This document shows, piece by piece, positions 1 through 5,811 of a stretch of 6,201 nt of DNA. A model generated the notes under the pieces. It saw nothing but the letters and a program-made list of their open reading frames with translations. It was not told the DNA's origin and ran no database searches. The position numbers were made by a program, and so were the translations under genes. Location: positions 1 through 6,201 of the forward strand of contig DVOA01000030.1 of assembly GCA_018714005.1 (NCBI GenBank), written 5' to 3'. Source of the DNA: Spyradomonas excrementavium. GTDB lineage: Bacteria > Cyanobacteriota > Vampirovibrionia > Gastranaerophilales > Gastranaerophilaceae. The first letter of the stretch is position 1. Each line of letters starts with the position of its first letter.

Positions 1-534
1 TGTAAGCGGCAAATCAGGCACAACCTCAAGCAAACCGTCGAGCATGTGCTCCATTTCGTCCTCATCATCGCTTTTTCTCATCAGAGCGGTCAATGCGCCC
101 GTATTCAACGAAAGCACTTCATCCTGCAAAACGCAGTCAATATTCACACCGTTTCGCTCAAGCCTGCACGGCATGTAAAGAAGCGGGGTGAGGTATTCGT
201 TTTTGCGCCTTGAGCGGGAGCTTTTTCCAACAAGAAAAAGGTGTCCGTAAATAAGATATTTGTCTTTCTGGCTCATTTCGCTCAAAATCATGAGCTCCGT
301 AAGCGAACTGTCCGACCCGTCAAGGCTCAATGGCTCATCGAATTTTGTGAAAAGTGCCTCTTCGCCTTTGAGAAAAATCCATTTGTTGTCCTTGTCCTGC
401 TTGAGGTTTCTGAACGTAGAGCTTTGAACCTCTTCTCGCACGCAATCGTGAAGATAAAGGCTCAATCTTTTTATAAAACTGTCATGAAAGGCAGATTGTA
501 TTATTTTGGTGGCTTCTTGCAACATATAAACCAT
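1..534 (-). CDS. N-terminal part of an unidentified protein, possibly a helicase-type protein (partial)
   Basis: An open frame runs from ATG at 534 to the window edge, giving 178 codons with no stop; the C-terminus lies outside. A second in-frame ATG at 525 is an equally possible start, and neither has a clear Shine-Dalgarno sequence. The protein begins MVYMLQEATKIIQSAFHDSF and is soluble, with no signal peptide or membrane segment. Residues about 95-135 contain YLIYGHLFLVGKS, then a basic SSRSRRKNEY stretch, then LTPLLYMPCRLERNG. The 'PLLY-P-x-L-E-R-x-G' pattern recalls the N-terminal region of large superfamily 1 helicase-like proteins (DUF4011-type 'PLLLIPV-L-R'). That is a resemblance noticed by eye, not an identification, because any ATPase motifs would lie beyond the window. 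The frame is separated from pgi by that gene's terminator, so it is probably a separate transcription unit. Confidence 0.7.
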   Translation of the reverse strand, partial: MVYMLQEATKIIQSAFHDSFIKRLSLYLHDCVREEVQSSTFRNLKQDKDNKWIFLKGEEALFTKFDEPLSLDGSDSSLTELMILSEMSQKDKYLIYGHLFLVGKSSRSRRKNEYLTPLLYMPCRLERNGVNIDCVLQDEVLSLNTGALTALMRKSDDEDEMEHMLDGLLEVVPDLPLT

Positions 535-565
535 TATAGCGCAACAGATTCAGATTCAATCATTC

Positions 566-594
566 ATTGTATGGAGAATTTGGATTTTGAGCAA
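566..594 (-). promoter_or_regulatory. Possible sigma70-type promoter for the leftmost gene
   Basis: On the minus strand TTGCTC (594-589) and TACAAT (571-566) are separated by 17 bases, which would place transcription start about 25 bases before the ATG at 534. The -35 match is weak. A competing perfect TATAAT lies at 538-533, but it overlaps that ATG and its best -35 (TTGAAT, 559-554) is only 15 bases away; if it were the real promoter, translation would have to start at 525 or later. The preceding pgi terminator makes some promoter here likely. The exact one is unresolved. Confidence 0.3.
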
Positions 595-595
595 A

Positions 596-631
596 AAAAA
601 GCGGAGAAAACGTCAATTTACCCCGCTTTTT
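596..631 (-). terminator. Intrinsic terminator of pgi
   Basis: Reading the minus strand, AAAAAGCGG (631-623) pairs perfectly with CCGCTTTTT (604-596) around an 18-base loop, and the T run continues to eight T's (600-593). It starts 17 bases after the pgi stop codon. The short T run on the other strand means it might work weakly in both directions, but no plus-strand gene needs it. Confidence 0.85.
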
Positions 632-647
632 GCATTAAAATTTCAAT

Positions 648-1949
648 TTATTTGGAAATTCTTCCCGGAACGACCACGCCGCCTTTTAAATTCTTTTTGT
701 AGAATTCCACATGCGGCTGCAAAACGCTGTCAAGAACTTCGGGGAAGCTTTCGCCGTTCATTGTTTTTTCAACAATTTCCTGATAAACCGTTGCGAACGC
801 TCTCAATTGAGTCATTGCGCCTGCCGCTTTCGGGGTTAAGCCCATTCCTTTTGTTGCAATTTTTTCAACAAAAGTTGCGCCTGTAACCTCGTAAGATTTA
901 GTCAAAGCGCCGATATAAGCTTCTGCGTTTTCTTTGCAAACACCGTTGTCAACAGGAACAGTGAGGGCAAAAACAAGCTTATTTGCGGGGTTAAAATGCG
1001 CTTCTGCGCTGTGGTGCATTGCGTCAGGCACTTTGGCAACCTGTTTAAGCGTGTCTTTTACGGATTCGTTTTGCATTTGTGCGTGCCAGTAAACGGTGTT
1101 CTCAAAAATCGAGCCCATATACTGATGAACAGACGCGTCAATACCGTTAAGTTTAGCGTCAGCCCAGAAAATGCCCTCTTTCAATGCGTCATTTGTATCT
1201 AAATTTTCGCTAAGTGAAAGCGCGCTTATTTCCTGCGCGGAATTGAGGAGTTCTTTCATATCTTCTTTTTTCATTCCCGCATAAGCAAGAGTGAAAAGCG
1301 CATGGTCATCAAATGCCGAGAATCTGCCGCCCACATCGTCATGGATGAACAAATCGCCCAGCCATCCGTTCTCGTTTGAGGTTCTTCTCAATTCGCTTTT
1401 TTCCGCATTTGCGTCAGTCACTGCGATGAAGTGTTTGTTTGCTGCTTTTTTAGCTTCCTCTTCGGATTTGCCCTGTGCCTTGTATGCGTCGGTCAGCATA
1501 TCCAGAACCCTTAAAAATCCGTCTTTTGTTTCAAAAGTAGAGCCGGATTTTGAGGCAATCATGAAATTTGAGCTCAAAACATCGTTATCGAGCTTGTATA
1601 AAAAGCGCTCGAGGCTTGCAGAATCTACGTCAGAATAAAAAACGATATCTTCACCTTTGATATTCAAGCCGTTAATGGAAAGCATGTGCTCAACCGTATG
1701 TTTTGAACCGCCAATACCCATTACGCTCAATTTTTTAGCGCCTGTCAGGTTTTTCAGGTTTTGCGCGAGTTCATAAATTTCATCAACCCTTTTGAGCTGT
1801 TCAGAGGGCAGATTTACCCAGTTCAGGAATTGTCCTTTTTGGTTTGCGCGTGATTTGAATTCTTTTACAAAATCGCCCGTTTTAGAAGCGTATTTTGAAA
1901 ACTCTACGCCGCTGAATTCCGTAATAATGTCTTGATTTTTAGTCAACAT
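648..1949 (-). CDS. pgi: Glucose-6-phosphate isomerase
   Basis: This 433-residue cytosolic enzyme interconverts glucose 6-phosphate and fructose 6-phosphate in glycolysis and gluconeogenesis. Recognition rests on the paired SIS-fold sugar-phosphate sites: MGIGGSKHTVEHML (77-90), SKSGSTFET (133-141) and DDVGGRFSAF (204-213). The family's catalytic regions are present in altered form. Glu295 in QNESVKD matches the Glu of the usual 'AES-GK' segment, HHS (312-314) stands where 'DQHS' is expected, and QPHVEFYKKN (411-420) corresponds to 'DQPGVE-YKKN', making Lys418 the likely ring-opening lysine. Length fits the short bacterial form of about 430-450 residues. The start at 1949 is supported by AAGGAG at 1966-1961, with a rather long 11-base spacer. 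A terminator follows directly. The gene lies 91 bases after a small unknown gene, with a palindromic element between them. The call is firm at family level; activity is inferred. Confidence 0.93.
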   Translation of the reverse strand: MLTKNQDIITEFSGVEFSKYASKTGDFVKEFKSRANQKGQFLNWVNLPSEQLKRVDEIYELAQNLKNLTGAKKLSVMGIGGSKHTVEHMLSINGLNIKGEDIVFYSDVDSASLERFLYKLDNDVLSSNFMIASKSGSTFETKDGFLRVLDMLTDAYKAQGKSEEEAKKAANKHFIAVTDANAEKSELRRTSNENGWLGDLFIHDDVGGRFSAFDDHALFTLAYAGMKKEDMKELLNSAQEISALSLSENLDTNDALKEGIFWADAKLNGIDASVHQYMGSIFENTVYWHAQMQNESVKDTLKQVAKVPDAMHHSAEAHFNPANKLVFALTVPVDNGVCKENAEAYIGALTKSYEVTGATFVEKIATKGMGLTPKAAGAMTQLRAFATVYQEIVEKTMNGESFPEVLDSVLQPHVEFYKKNLKGGVVVPGRISK

Positions 1950-1993
1950 GATATGTTTTTCTCCTTATATTAATTTGACTTTCGATTAGTTGA

Positions 1994-2029
1994 CCCGCTT
2001 TGCGGGAGATTCTGAAACAAGTTCAGAAT
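1994..2029. repeat. Double-palindrome intergenic element (REP-like)
   Basis: Two perfect hairpins stand almost back to back between the 67-residue gene and pgi. CCCGC-TTT-GCGGG occupies 1994-2006 (5-bp stem, 3-base loop). ATTCTGAA-ACAAG-TTCAGAAT occupies 2009-2029 (8-bp stem, 5-base loop). No T run follows on the minus strand, so it is not a standard intrinsic terminator. The minus-strand reading of the second arm, ATTCTGAACTTGTTTCAGAAT, resembles dispersed intergenic palindromes that I recall from several unrelated bacterial genomes. Only one copy is present here, so the repetitive nature is inferred. It may stabilise mRNA ends or modulate read-through into pgi. Confidence 0.6.
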
Positions 2030-2040
2030 GGCGGAAAGCT

Positions 2041-2244
2041 TTAGTTGCTTTTTGCGATAACCTGCCGCAAAAGTTCGCCATAGCTGTCGAACGAACCGTC
2101 AGTTTCTTCAACAATATAATTTAGTTCGGAATTTCCCTCGATGGATTTTTCCGCTGCGTCCATAGCCTCCTCAAAATCAGAATAATCGCCTATGTGAGTT
2201 CTGGAAAAATCAGAATTACTTTTTTCTGTATAAACGTGAAACAT
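2041..2244 (-). CDS. Small acidic protein of unknown function (67 residues)
   Basis: I do not recognise this family. The product starts MFHVYTEKSNSDFSRTHIGD and has an apparent strand-helix-strand-helix layout: a beta-like start (2-7), a helix rich in Glu and Ala (DFEEAMDAAEKSI, 23-35), a strand plus acidic turn (LNYIVEETDGSFDSYG, 41-56) and a final helix (ELLRQVIAKS, 57-66). It is acidic and soluble, with no cysteine, signal peptide or membrane segment. The start is well supported: AAGGAG lies five bases before the ATG, and a plausible extended -10 promoter lies just upstream. It is isolated from the flagellar genes by a terminator and may be read through into pgi. The good translation signals and tidy amphipathic pattern suggest a real gene. 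Function is unknown. Confidence 0.75.
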   Translation of the reverse strand: MFHVYTEKSNSDFSRTHIGDYSDFEEAMDAAEKSIEGNSELNYIVEETDGSFDSYGELLRQVIAKSN

Positions 2245-2268
2245 AACAGCTCCTTTCTTCTTATTTTT

Positions 2269-2296
2269 ATAGTAGCACGAAGATTATTTGTTGGAA
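2269..2296 (-). promoter_or_regulatory. Likely extended -10 promoter for the 67-residue gene
   Basis: On the minus strand TGC-TACTAT (TACTAT at 2274-2269) makes an extended -10 element, with TTCCAA (2296-2291) as a weak -35 at a 16-base spacing. Transcription would begin about 20 bases before the AAGGAG ribosome binding site at 2255-2250. It sits just downstream of the flagellar operon terminator, where a new promoter is expected. Confidence 0.45.
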
Positions 2297-2324
2297 ATTA
2301 AATCAAAAAACAAAGCAGAAAAAC

Positions 2325-2364
2325 AAAAAGCGGGCAGATTTTTAAAAAACCCGTCCGCTTTTTT
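2325..2364 (-). terminator. Intrinsic terminator closing the flagellar hook operon
   Basis: Reading the minus strand, AAAAAGCGG (2363-2355) pairs with CCGCTTTTT (2333-2325) across a loop of about 21 bases, and the T-rich run continues as GTTTTT. It begins 16 bases after the flgE stop codon. An alternative inner pairing CGGG/CCCG is also possible. The stem sequence is the same as in the pgi terminator. Confidence 0.8.
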
Positions 2365-2379
2365 GTATTTATTCAGGAA

Positions 2380-3693
2380 CTACTGACCGAGATAAGAAAT
2401 CGTCTGAAGAATGTTAGAAGCGGTGTTAAACACGCGGCTGTTTGCCTCGAGCATTCTTTGAGAAATAATCATATCAGCAAACTGCTCTGCAAGGTCAACG
2501 TTTGAGCCTTCATATTCGCCCGAGTTTACTGTACCGAATGCACCTGCCGAAATACTTCCGTAAAGTGCAGAACCTGAGTTGGGGCCTTCTTTATAAGCGT
2601 TACTTCCCACTGCAACAAGGCCGTCAGGGTTGACAAAATTCGCCATCTGAAGCTGGAAATTTGCAGGTTCGGCAACACCTGTAATATCAAGGTCATCACC
2701 CGTAATATTTACTGCCGGAGAACCCGTTGTGTAGCGGAATATGAGCTTTGTTTCATCCTCCGGATTAGCAATTGCCGTTAATTTATCACCATTTGCATAA
2801 GTTACTTCCAGAATACCATCTTCATGGATATCAACAGCCGTAACTTTCTGGGAATTTGCTACGTCGGTGCCGGTTCTGACAATTTGCTGATAATCCAGCG
2901 TCTTTGACTCAACGCTGTTCGTTGCATCGTTCCAGGTCAACCCTGTTTGCTTAACGAAGTTTGAAGTACCGTTATTTAAAACAACTTTTGAACCGTCATC
3001 AGCCCTGACATCAATTTGACCATCTGTCAATGTTGCTGTAACCCCGTTCACACCGTTAAGTGCGGCTACAACATCATTCAAAGTGGCATTTGCGTCGATA
3101 TTTACCGGTGTGGTCTGGTTTCCGACAACAACCTCAATTGTACCGCTTGTAATAGCAACATTTCCGTTCAACTCGGAAAGAGTTTTGTCGCCGGCTCCCG
3201 CATTAGGTATAGTTTGGGTCTGAATCATTACCGGAATTTGAATCGGTGTCTGGCTGCCTGTTGAACTTCTCTGATCTTCGGTTCCAAGAGCCTTGTATCC
3301 GTTAGGCAAAACAAGGTATCCTTCGGCATCTACCGAAAAATTGCCTGCTCTTGTGTAAAGAAGCTCGTTGTTTCCGTTTTGCACTGTAAAAAAGCCGTTG
3401 CCTTTGATTGCAAGGTTAGTGCTTATGCCCGTAGCAACAGAAGAACCGCCCGTAAAGTCACGAATAATTTCTGCTGCGCGGACACCCGTACCAATCTGGC
3501 GCGGGTTTATACCGCCGAGGTTAGAGCTCGGAGCAGAGCCCGAAGATAGCGTGTTGTAGTAGATATCTGCAAAATTTACGCGGGATTGTTTAAAACCAAC
3601 CGTGTTCATGTTTGCAATGTTGTCCGCAACAACATTTAGTTTTGTTTGCGCACCGTTCATACCGGTTTGCGATGTGTACAATGCCTGTGTCAT
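2380..3693 (-). CDS. flgE: Flagellar hook protein FlgE
   Basis: FlgE is exported by the flagellar type III system and polymerises outside the cell into the curved hook joining rod and filament. The 437-residue product has the rod/hook N-terminal motif (ALYTSQTGMNGAQTKLNVVA, then DNIANMNTVGFK at 24-35), the LAIKGNGFFTV segment (94-104) and the C-terminal helix pattern NVDLAEQFADMIISQRMLEA (398-417) followed by NSRVFNTASNIL. No signal peptide is present, as expected for this route. Residues about 175-252 (ITSGTIEVVV, ATLNDVVAALN, GVTATLTDGQI) form an inserted beta-rich domain resembling the hook 'IN' motif. Length exceeds the roughly 400 residues of E. coli FlgE and rules out the shorter rod proteins FlgF and FlgG. 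The protein has no cysteine. GGGAGG lies four bases before the ATG. It is the last gene of the operon, 28 bases after flgD. Confidence 0.93.
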   Translation of the reverse strand: MTQALYTSQTGMNGAQTKLNVVADNIANMNTVGFKQSRVNFADIYYNTLSSGSAPSSNLGGINPRQIGTGVRAAEIIRDFTGGSSVATGISTNLAIKGNGFFTVQNGNNELLYTRAGNFSVDAEGYLVLPNGYKALGTEDQRSSTGSQTPIQIPVMIQTQTIPNAGAGDKTLSELNGNVAITSGTIEVVVGNQTTPVNIDANATLNDVVAALNGVNGVTATLTDGQIDVRADDGSKVVLNNGTSNFVKQTGLTWNDATNSVESKTLDYQQIVRTGTDVANSQKVTAVDIHEDGILEVTYANGDKLTAIANPEDETKLIFRYTTGSPAVNITGDDLDITGVAEPANFQLQMANFVNPDGLVAVGSNAYKEGPNSGSALYGSISAGAFGTVNSGEYEGSNVDLAEQFADMIISQRMLEANSRVFNTASNILQTISYLGQ

Positions 3694-3721
3694 TTATCCT
3701 CCCATCCTTATATGAATTTAT

Positions 3722-4270
3722 TTATGATTTTTGTGTTGATGTTGAACTGTCTGAAGTATCACCGCCGGATGAATCTGTCGAATCAGACGAATCAGTCGAA
3801 CCCGAAGAATCAGTCGAACCCGAATCTCCGGAGGAAGCTGTTTTGTCCGGCCCCACGCTCATAACAAGCCCGAGCGGATATTCTTCGCCGTTTACCGTGA
3901 CAGTAGCTGTTGAGCTGGTGAAATTAGCAGAAGTAACCGTTCCTGTGATTGTTTTTGTTGTGTCATTCGGGTCAATCAGGGTAACTTCCTTGCCGACAAG
4001 CGAAGTAGCCTGAATAATCATATTGTTCGTACTAATATTTTCGTTCATTTTTTGAAGTTCAGTGACCTGAGTCAAAGCTGCCTGCTGTGCAATCATTTGG
4101 CTGTTGTCCATCGGCTCCAGCGGATCCTGGTTTTTAAGCTGCTCAATCATCAAAGTAAGAAATGCGTCGCCATCGAGCTCTGTGGATGGCCCTTTTTGTT
4201 CCTTTTCAGCTTTTTGCATTTGCGTTGTTGAGTTTTGCAAATTTAATAAAGTATCATTTATCGTTGACAT
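3722..4270 (-). CDS. flgD: Hook-cap (hook assembly scaffold) protein FlgD
   Basis: FlgD forms the temporary cap under which FlgE subunits assemble. Of its 182 residues, the conserved N-terminal core FLTLMIEQLKNQDPLEPMDN (37-56) followed by SQMIAQQAALTQVTELQKMN is diagnostic. Residues about 92-139 (VGKEVTLIDPND to YPLGLVMSVG) resemble the Tudor-like domain of short Bacillus-type FlgD. The FlgD Ig-like domain of longer proteobacterial forms is absent, so this is a domain-architecture difference rather than a truncation. After residue 140 comes a low-complexity acidic Ser/Thr/Asp tail of about 40 residues with the hexapeptide STDSS-x three times in a row (152-169). The gene lies 12 bases after fliK and 28 before flgE. 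The ribosome site is weak (AAGGGG, eight bases from the ATG), so coupling to fliK translation is possible. Confidence 0.92.
   Translation of the reverse strand: MSTINDTLLNLQNSTTQMQKAEKEQKGPSTELDGDAFLTLMIEQLKNQDPLEPMDNSQMIAQQAALTQVTELQKMNENISTNNMIIQATSLVGKEVTLIDPNDTTKTITGTVTSANFTSSTATVTVNGEEYPLGLVMSVGPDKTASSGDSGSTDSSGSTDSSDSTDSSGGDTSDSSTSTQKS
3771..3824 (-). repeat. Three 18-bp tandem repeats inside flgD
   Basis: On the plus strand GAATCAGTCGAACCCGAA is present twice without mismatch (3789-3806 and 3807-3824), preceded by one diverged copy at 3771-3788. The unit is six codons and keeps the reading frame, coding for the Ser/Thr/Asp hexapeptides of the FlgD tail. Copy-number change by slippage would lengthen or shorten the tail without a frameshift. 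Confidence 0.85.
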
Positions 4271-4282
4271 TTCCTCTACCCC

Positions 4283-5803
4283 TTATACTTTGTAATCTAC
4301 TTTTCCATCATGAAGAATTTGAGATTGTGCAATCTCCGGCTCTATTTCACCCGTATCCTCAACAAATTCAATATTATTTTCTTCATAAGCTCTTGCAGAA
4401 TCGGGATTTGCTGGATTATGCCCCTGCGGATTCTGCGAAAATCCCTGAGAAAACTGCTCACGCTCGAAATTCATAGCGTTCTGGGAAGTTTGCTGCGTAT
4501 TTTCAACTTTTATGTTATTTACGTTGACCCCCTGCGCCCCGAGCTGGCTTTTCAGGGTTTCCATATTTTTGTCGAGCAGTTCTTTTACCTGCTGGTTTTC
4601 TGTAAGCATTCTTGCGGTTATTCCATCGCCCGTATTCAAAATTTCAAGCTGTATTCGGCCCAGATGTTCGGGTTTTAGAATAATCGTTACTTTGCTTTGC
4701 CCTGTTTCGGGCAAATCCTGCATTTTTGTACCGATTTGGTTCAAAATATCCGACTTATTCAGGTCAAAAGTTCTGGATGTTGCGGAAGAAGCCGTTTGCA
4801 GGGCTTTATCAGCGTGATTTGACGGATTATTTTGCACCGGCATTACGCTGTCCGCGTCGGCATTTTCAATCGACATTTTTATAACCTGTTCTGCGGCATT
4901 CCCCTGAGAAAAAGAGGAATTGCTGTTGGATTGTGCGTCGGATTGCGCGGAAGACTTTGATTCTACAACTGTTGTGTCAGTTCCCTGAATGGATTGAAGG
5001 TTTTCCATCGCACTTTGTTTAGCCTGCGAAGATAATTCCTGAGTTTGGGAAATTGTACCGTCTTTTGCCGCCTGAGCAACCTTTTCGGAAGCTTTTATCT
5101 GCGCGCCTTCCTCAACTTCGGCGAGCGTCACGGAAGCCGCAGTGCCTTTAGAGGCGCCTGTGTCATCAGAATCCGAAGATATGGACACGACAGTAGTTGT
5201 CGAGGTAGTTTTAAGGTTATTAATTCTTTTTTGATTGGCAAGAGCACGCTGTTCTTCCGCATCCGCTGTATTTTCAGAAATCTGCGCAGTTTGCGTCGCT
5301 TGAACCGGAACTTCTCCGGCAGATTCTGCATTAATCGCATTAAGCGCCGTTTCTTCAAGTATAGCTTCCGTTTCTGCCTGTGTGAGCTGCTCATTCTGCG
5401 CTGAATTTGTATTTTCAGTATCATTTTTTTCAGTTTCAGCATTAGCCTCGTTTACAGGGCTTTGTTGTACAGCTTCTGTATCCTGATTATTCCGGTTTTG
5501 TGCCGGTGCGGGCTGATTTTCCTGATTTTCTCGGGCTTCCGGCTTGCGGTTTGCGGGATTTTGAGGAGTTTGCGCGCTGTTTTTGTTAATATTATTTTCT
5601 GTTTTAGGTGAATCTTTTCTTTTTGCGTCGTTTTGCGGCTTTACGGGCGCGTTATTATTATTTTTATCGTATTTTGAGACAATTTCATTAAAGGTTTTTG
5701 AGAATTTGTCATCAGACGCATCAAAAACGTTGGAAGCAGCATTTTGAGCCTGCGTTTCCGTTGCTTTAAGAAGATTATTAAAATTTATAGCCTGTGCGTT
5801 CAT
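4283..5803 (-). CDS. fliK: Flagellar hook-length control protein FliK
   Basis: FliK is a secreted molecular ruler that measures the hook and switches export from hook to filament substrates by contacting FlhB. Of its 506 residues, about 1-350 are low-complexity and rich in Gln, Asn, Ala, Glu and Ser (for example NRKPEARENQENQPAPAQN, 85-103), consistent with an extended ruler. The C-terminal switch domain at about 350-433 shows the family pattern VTIILKPEHLGRIQLEILN (372-390), an ITARMLTENQQVKELL segment (395-410) and LKSQLGAQGVNVNNIKVE (417-434). A further tail of about 70 residues, first Gln/Asn-rich and then acidic, follows that domain. The start is supported by AGGA six bases before the ATG. 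It lies eight bases after fliJ and 12 before flgD. The N-terminal sequence alone would not be identifiable; the C-terminal domain and position make the call. Confidence 0.9.
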   Translation of the reverse strand: MNAQAINFNNLLKATETQAQNAASNVFDASDDKFSKTFNEIVSKYDKNNNNAPVKPQNDAKRKDSPKTENNINKNSAQTPQNPANRKPEARENQENQPAPAQNRNNQDTEAVQQSPVNEANAETEKNDTENTNSAQNEQLTQAETEAILEETALNAINAESAGEVPVQATQTAQISENTADAEEQRALANQKRINNLKTTSTTTVVSISSDSDDTGASKGTAASVTLAEVEEGAQIKASEKVAQAAKDGTISQTQELSSQAKQSAMENLQSIQGTDTTVVESKSSAQSDAQSNSNSSFSQGNAAEQVIKMSIENADADSVMPVQNNPSNHADKALQTASSATSRTFDLNKSDILNQIGTKMQDLPETGQSKVTIILKPEHLGRIQLEILNTGDGITARMLTENQQVKELLDKNMETLKSQLGAQGVNVNNIKVENTQQTSQNAMNFEREQFSQGFSQNPQGHNPANPDSARAYEENNIEFVEDTGEIEPEIAQSQILHDGKVDYKV

Positions 5804-5811
5804 TTAAATTC

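Noticed and set aside
241..886. Plus-strand open frames across the left end and the 3' end of pgi
   Set aside because: They run antisense to the leftmost gene, the terminator and pgi, and their products are rich in Phe, Arg and Cys with no recognisable domain.
1976..1993. TTGACT and TTGACC on the plus strand as -35 elements
   Set aside because: No plus-strand gene lies downstream and no suitable -10 is paired with them.
1994..2029. The double hairpin as a terminator for the 67-residue gene or as a riboswitch
   Set aside because: No T run follows on the minus strand, and the two simple hairpins do not match any riboswitch fold I recognise.
3771..3824. The short tandem repeats as a CRISPR array
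   Set aside because: The 18-bp units are directly adjacent with no spacers and stay in frame within flgD.
3612..4013. Plus-strand 133-codon frame with Glu/Ser/Pro repeats
   Set aside because: It is the antisense image of the repeat tail of flgD; the repeats explain its regularity.
4104..4817. Several plus-strand frames opposite flgD and fliK with hydrophobic, Cys-rich products
   Set aside because: These are shadows of the flagellar genes; no start signals or domain patterns support them.
5128..5442. A 104-codon, highly Lys/Arg-rich open frame on the minus strand
   Set aside because: It lies inside fliK in another frame and owes its composition to the repetitive Glu/Gln/Ala codons of FliK; it has no homologous motif or ribosome site.
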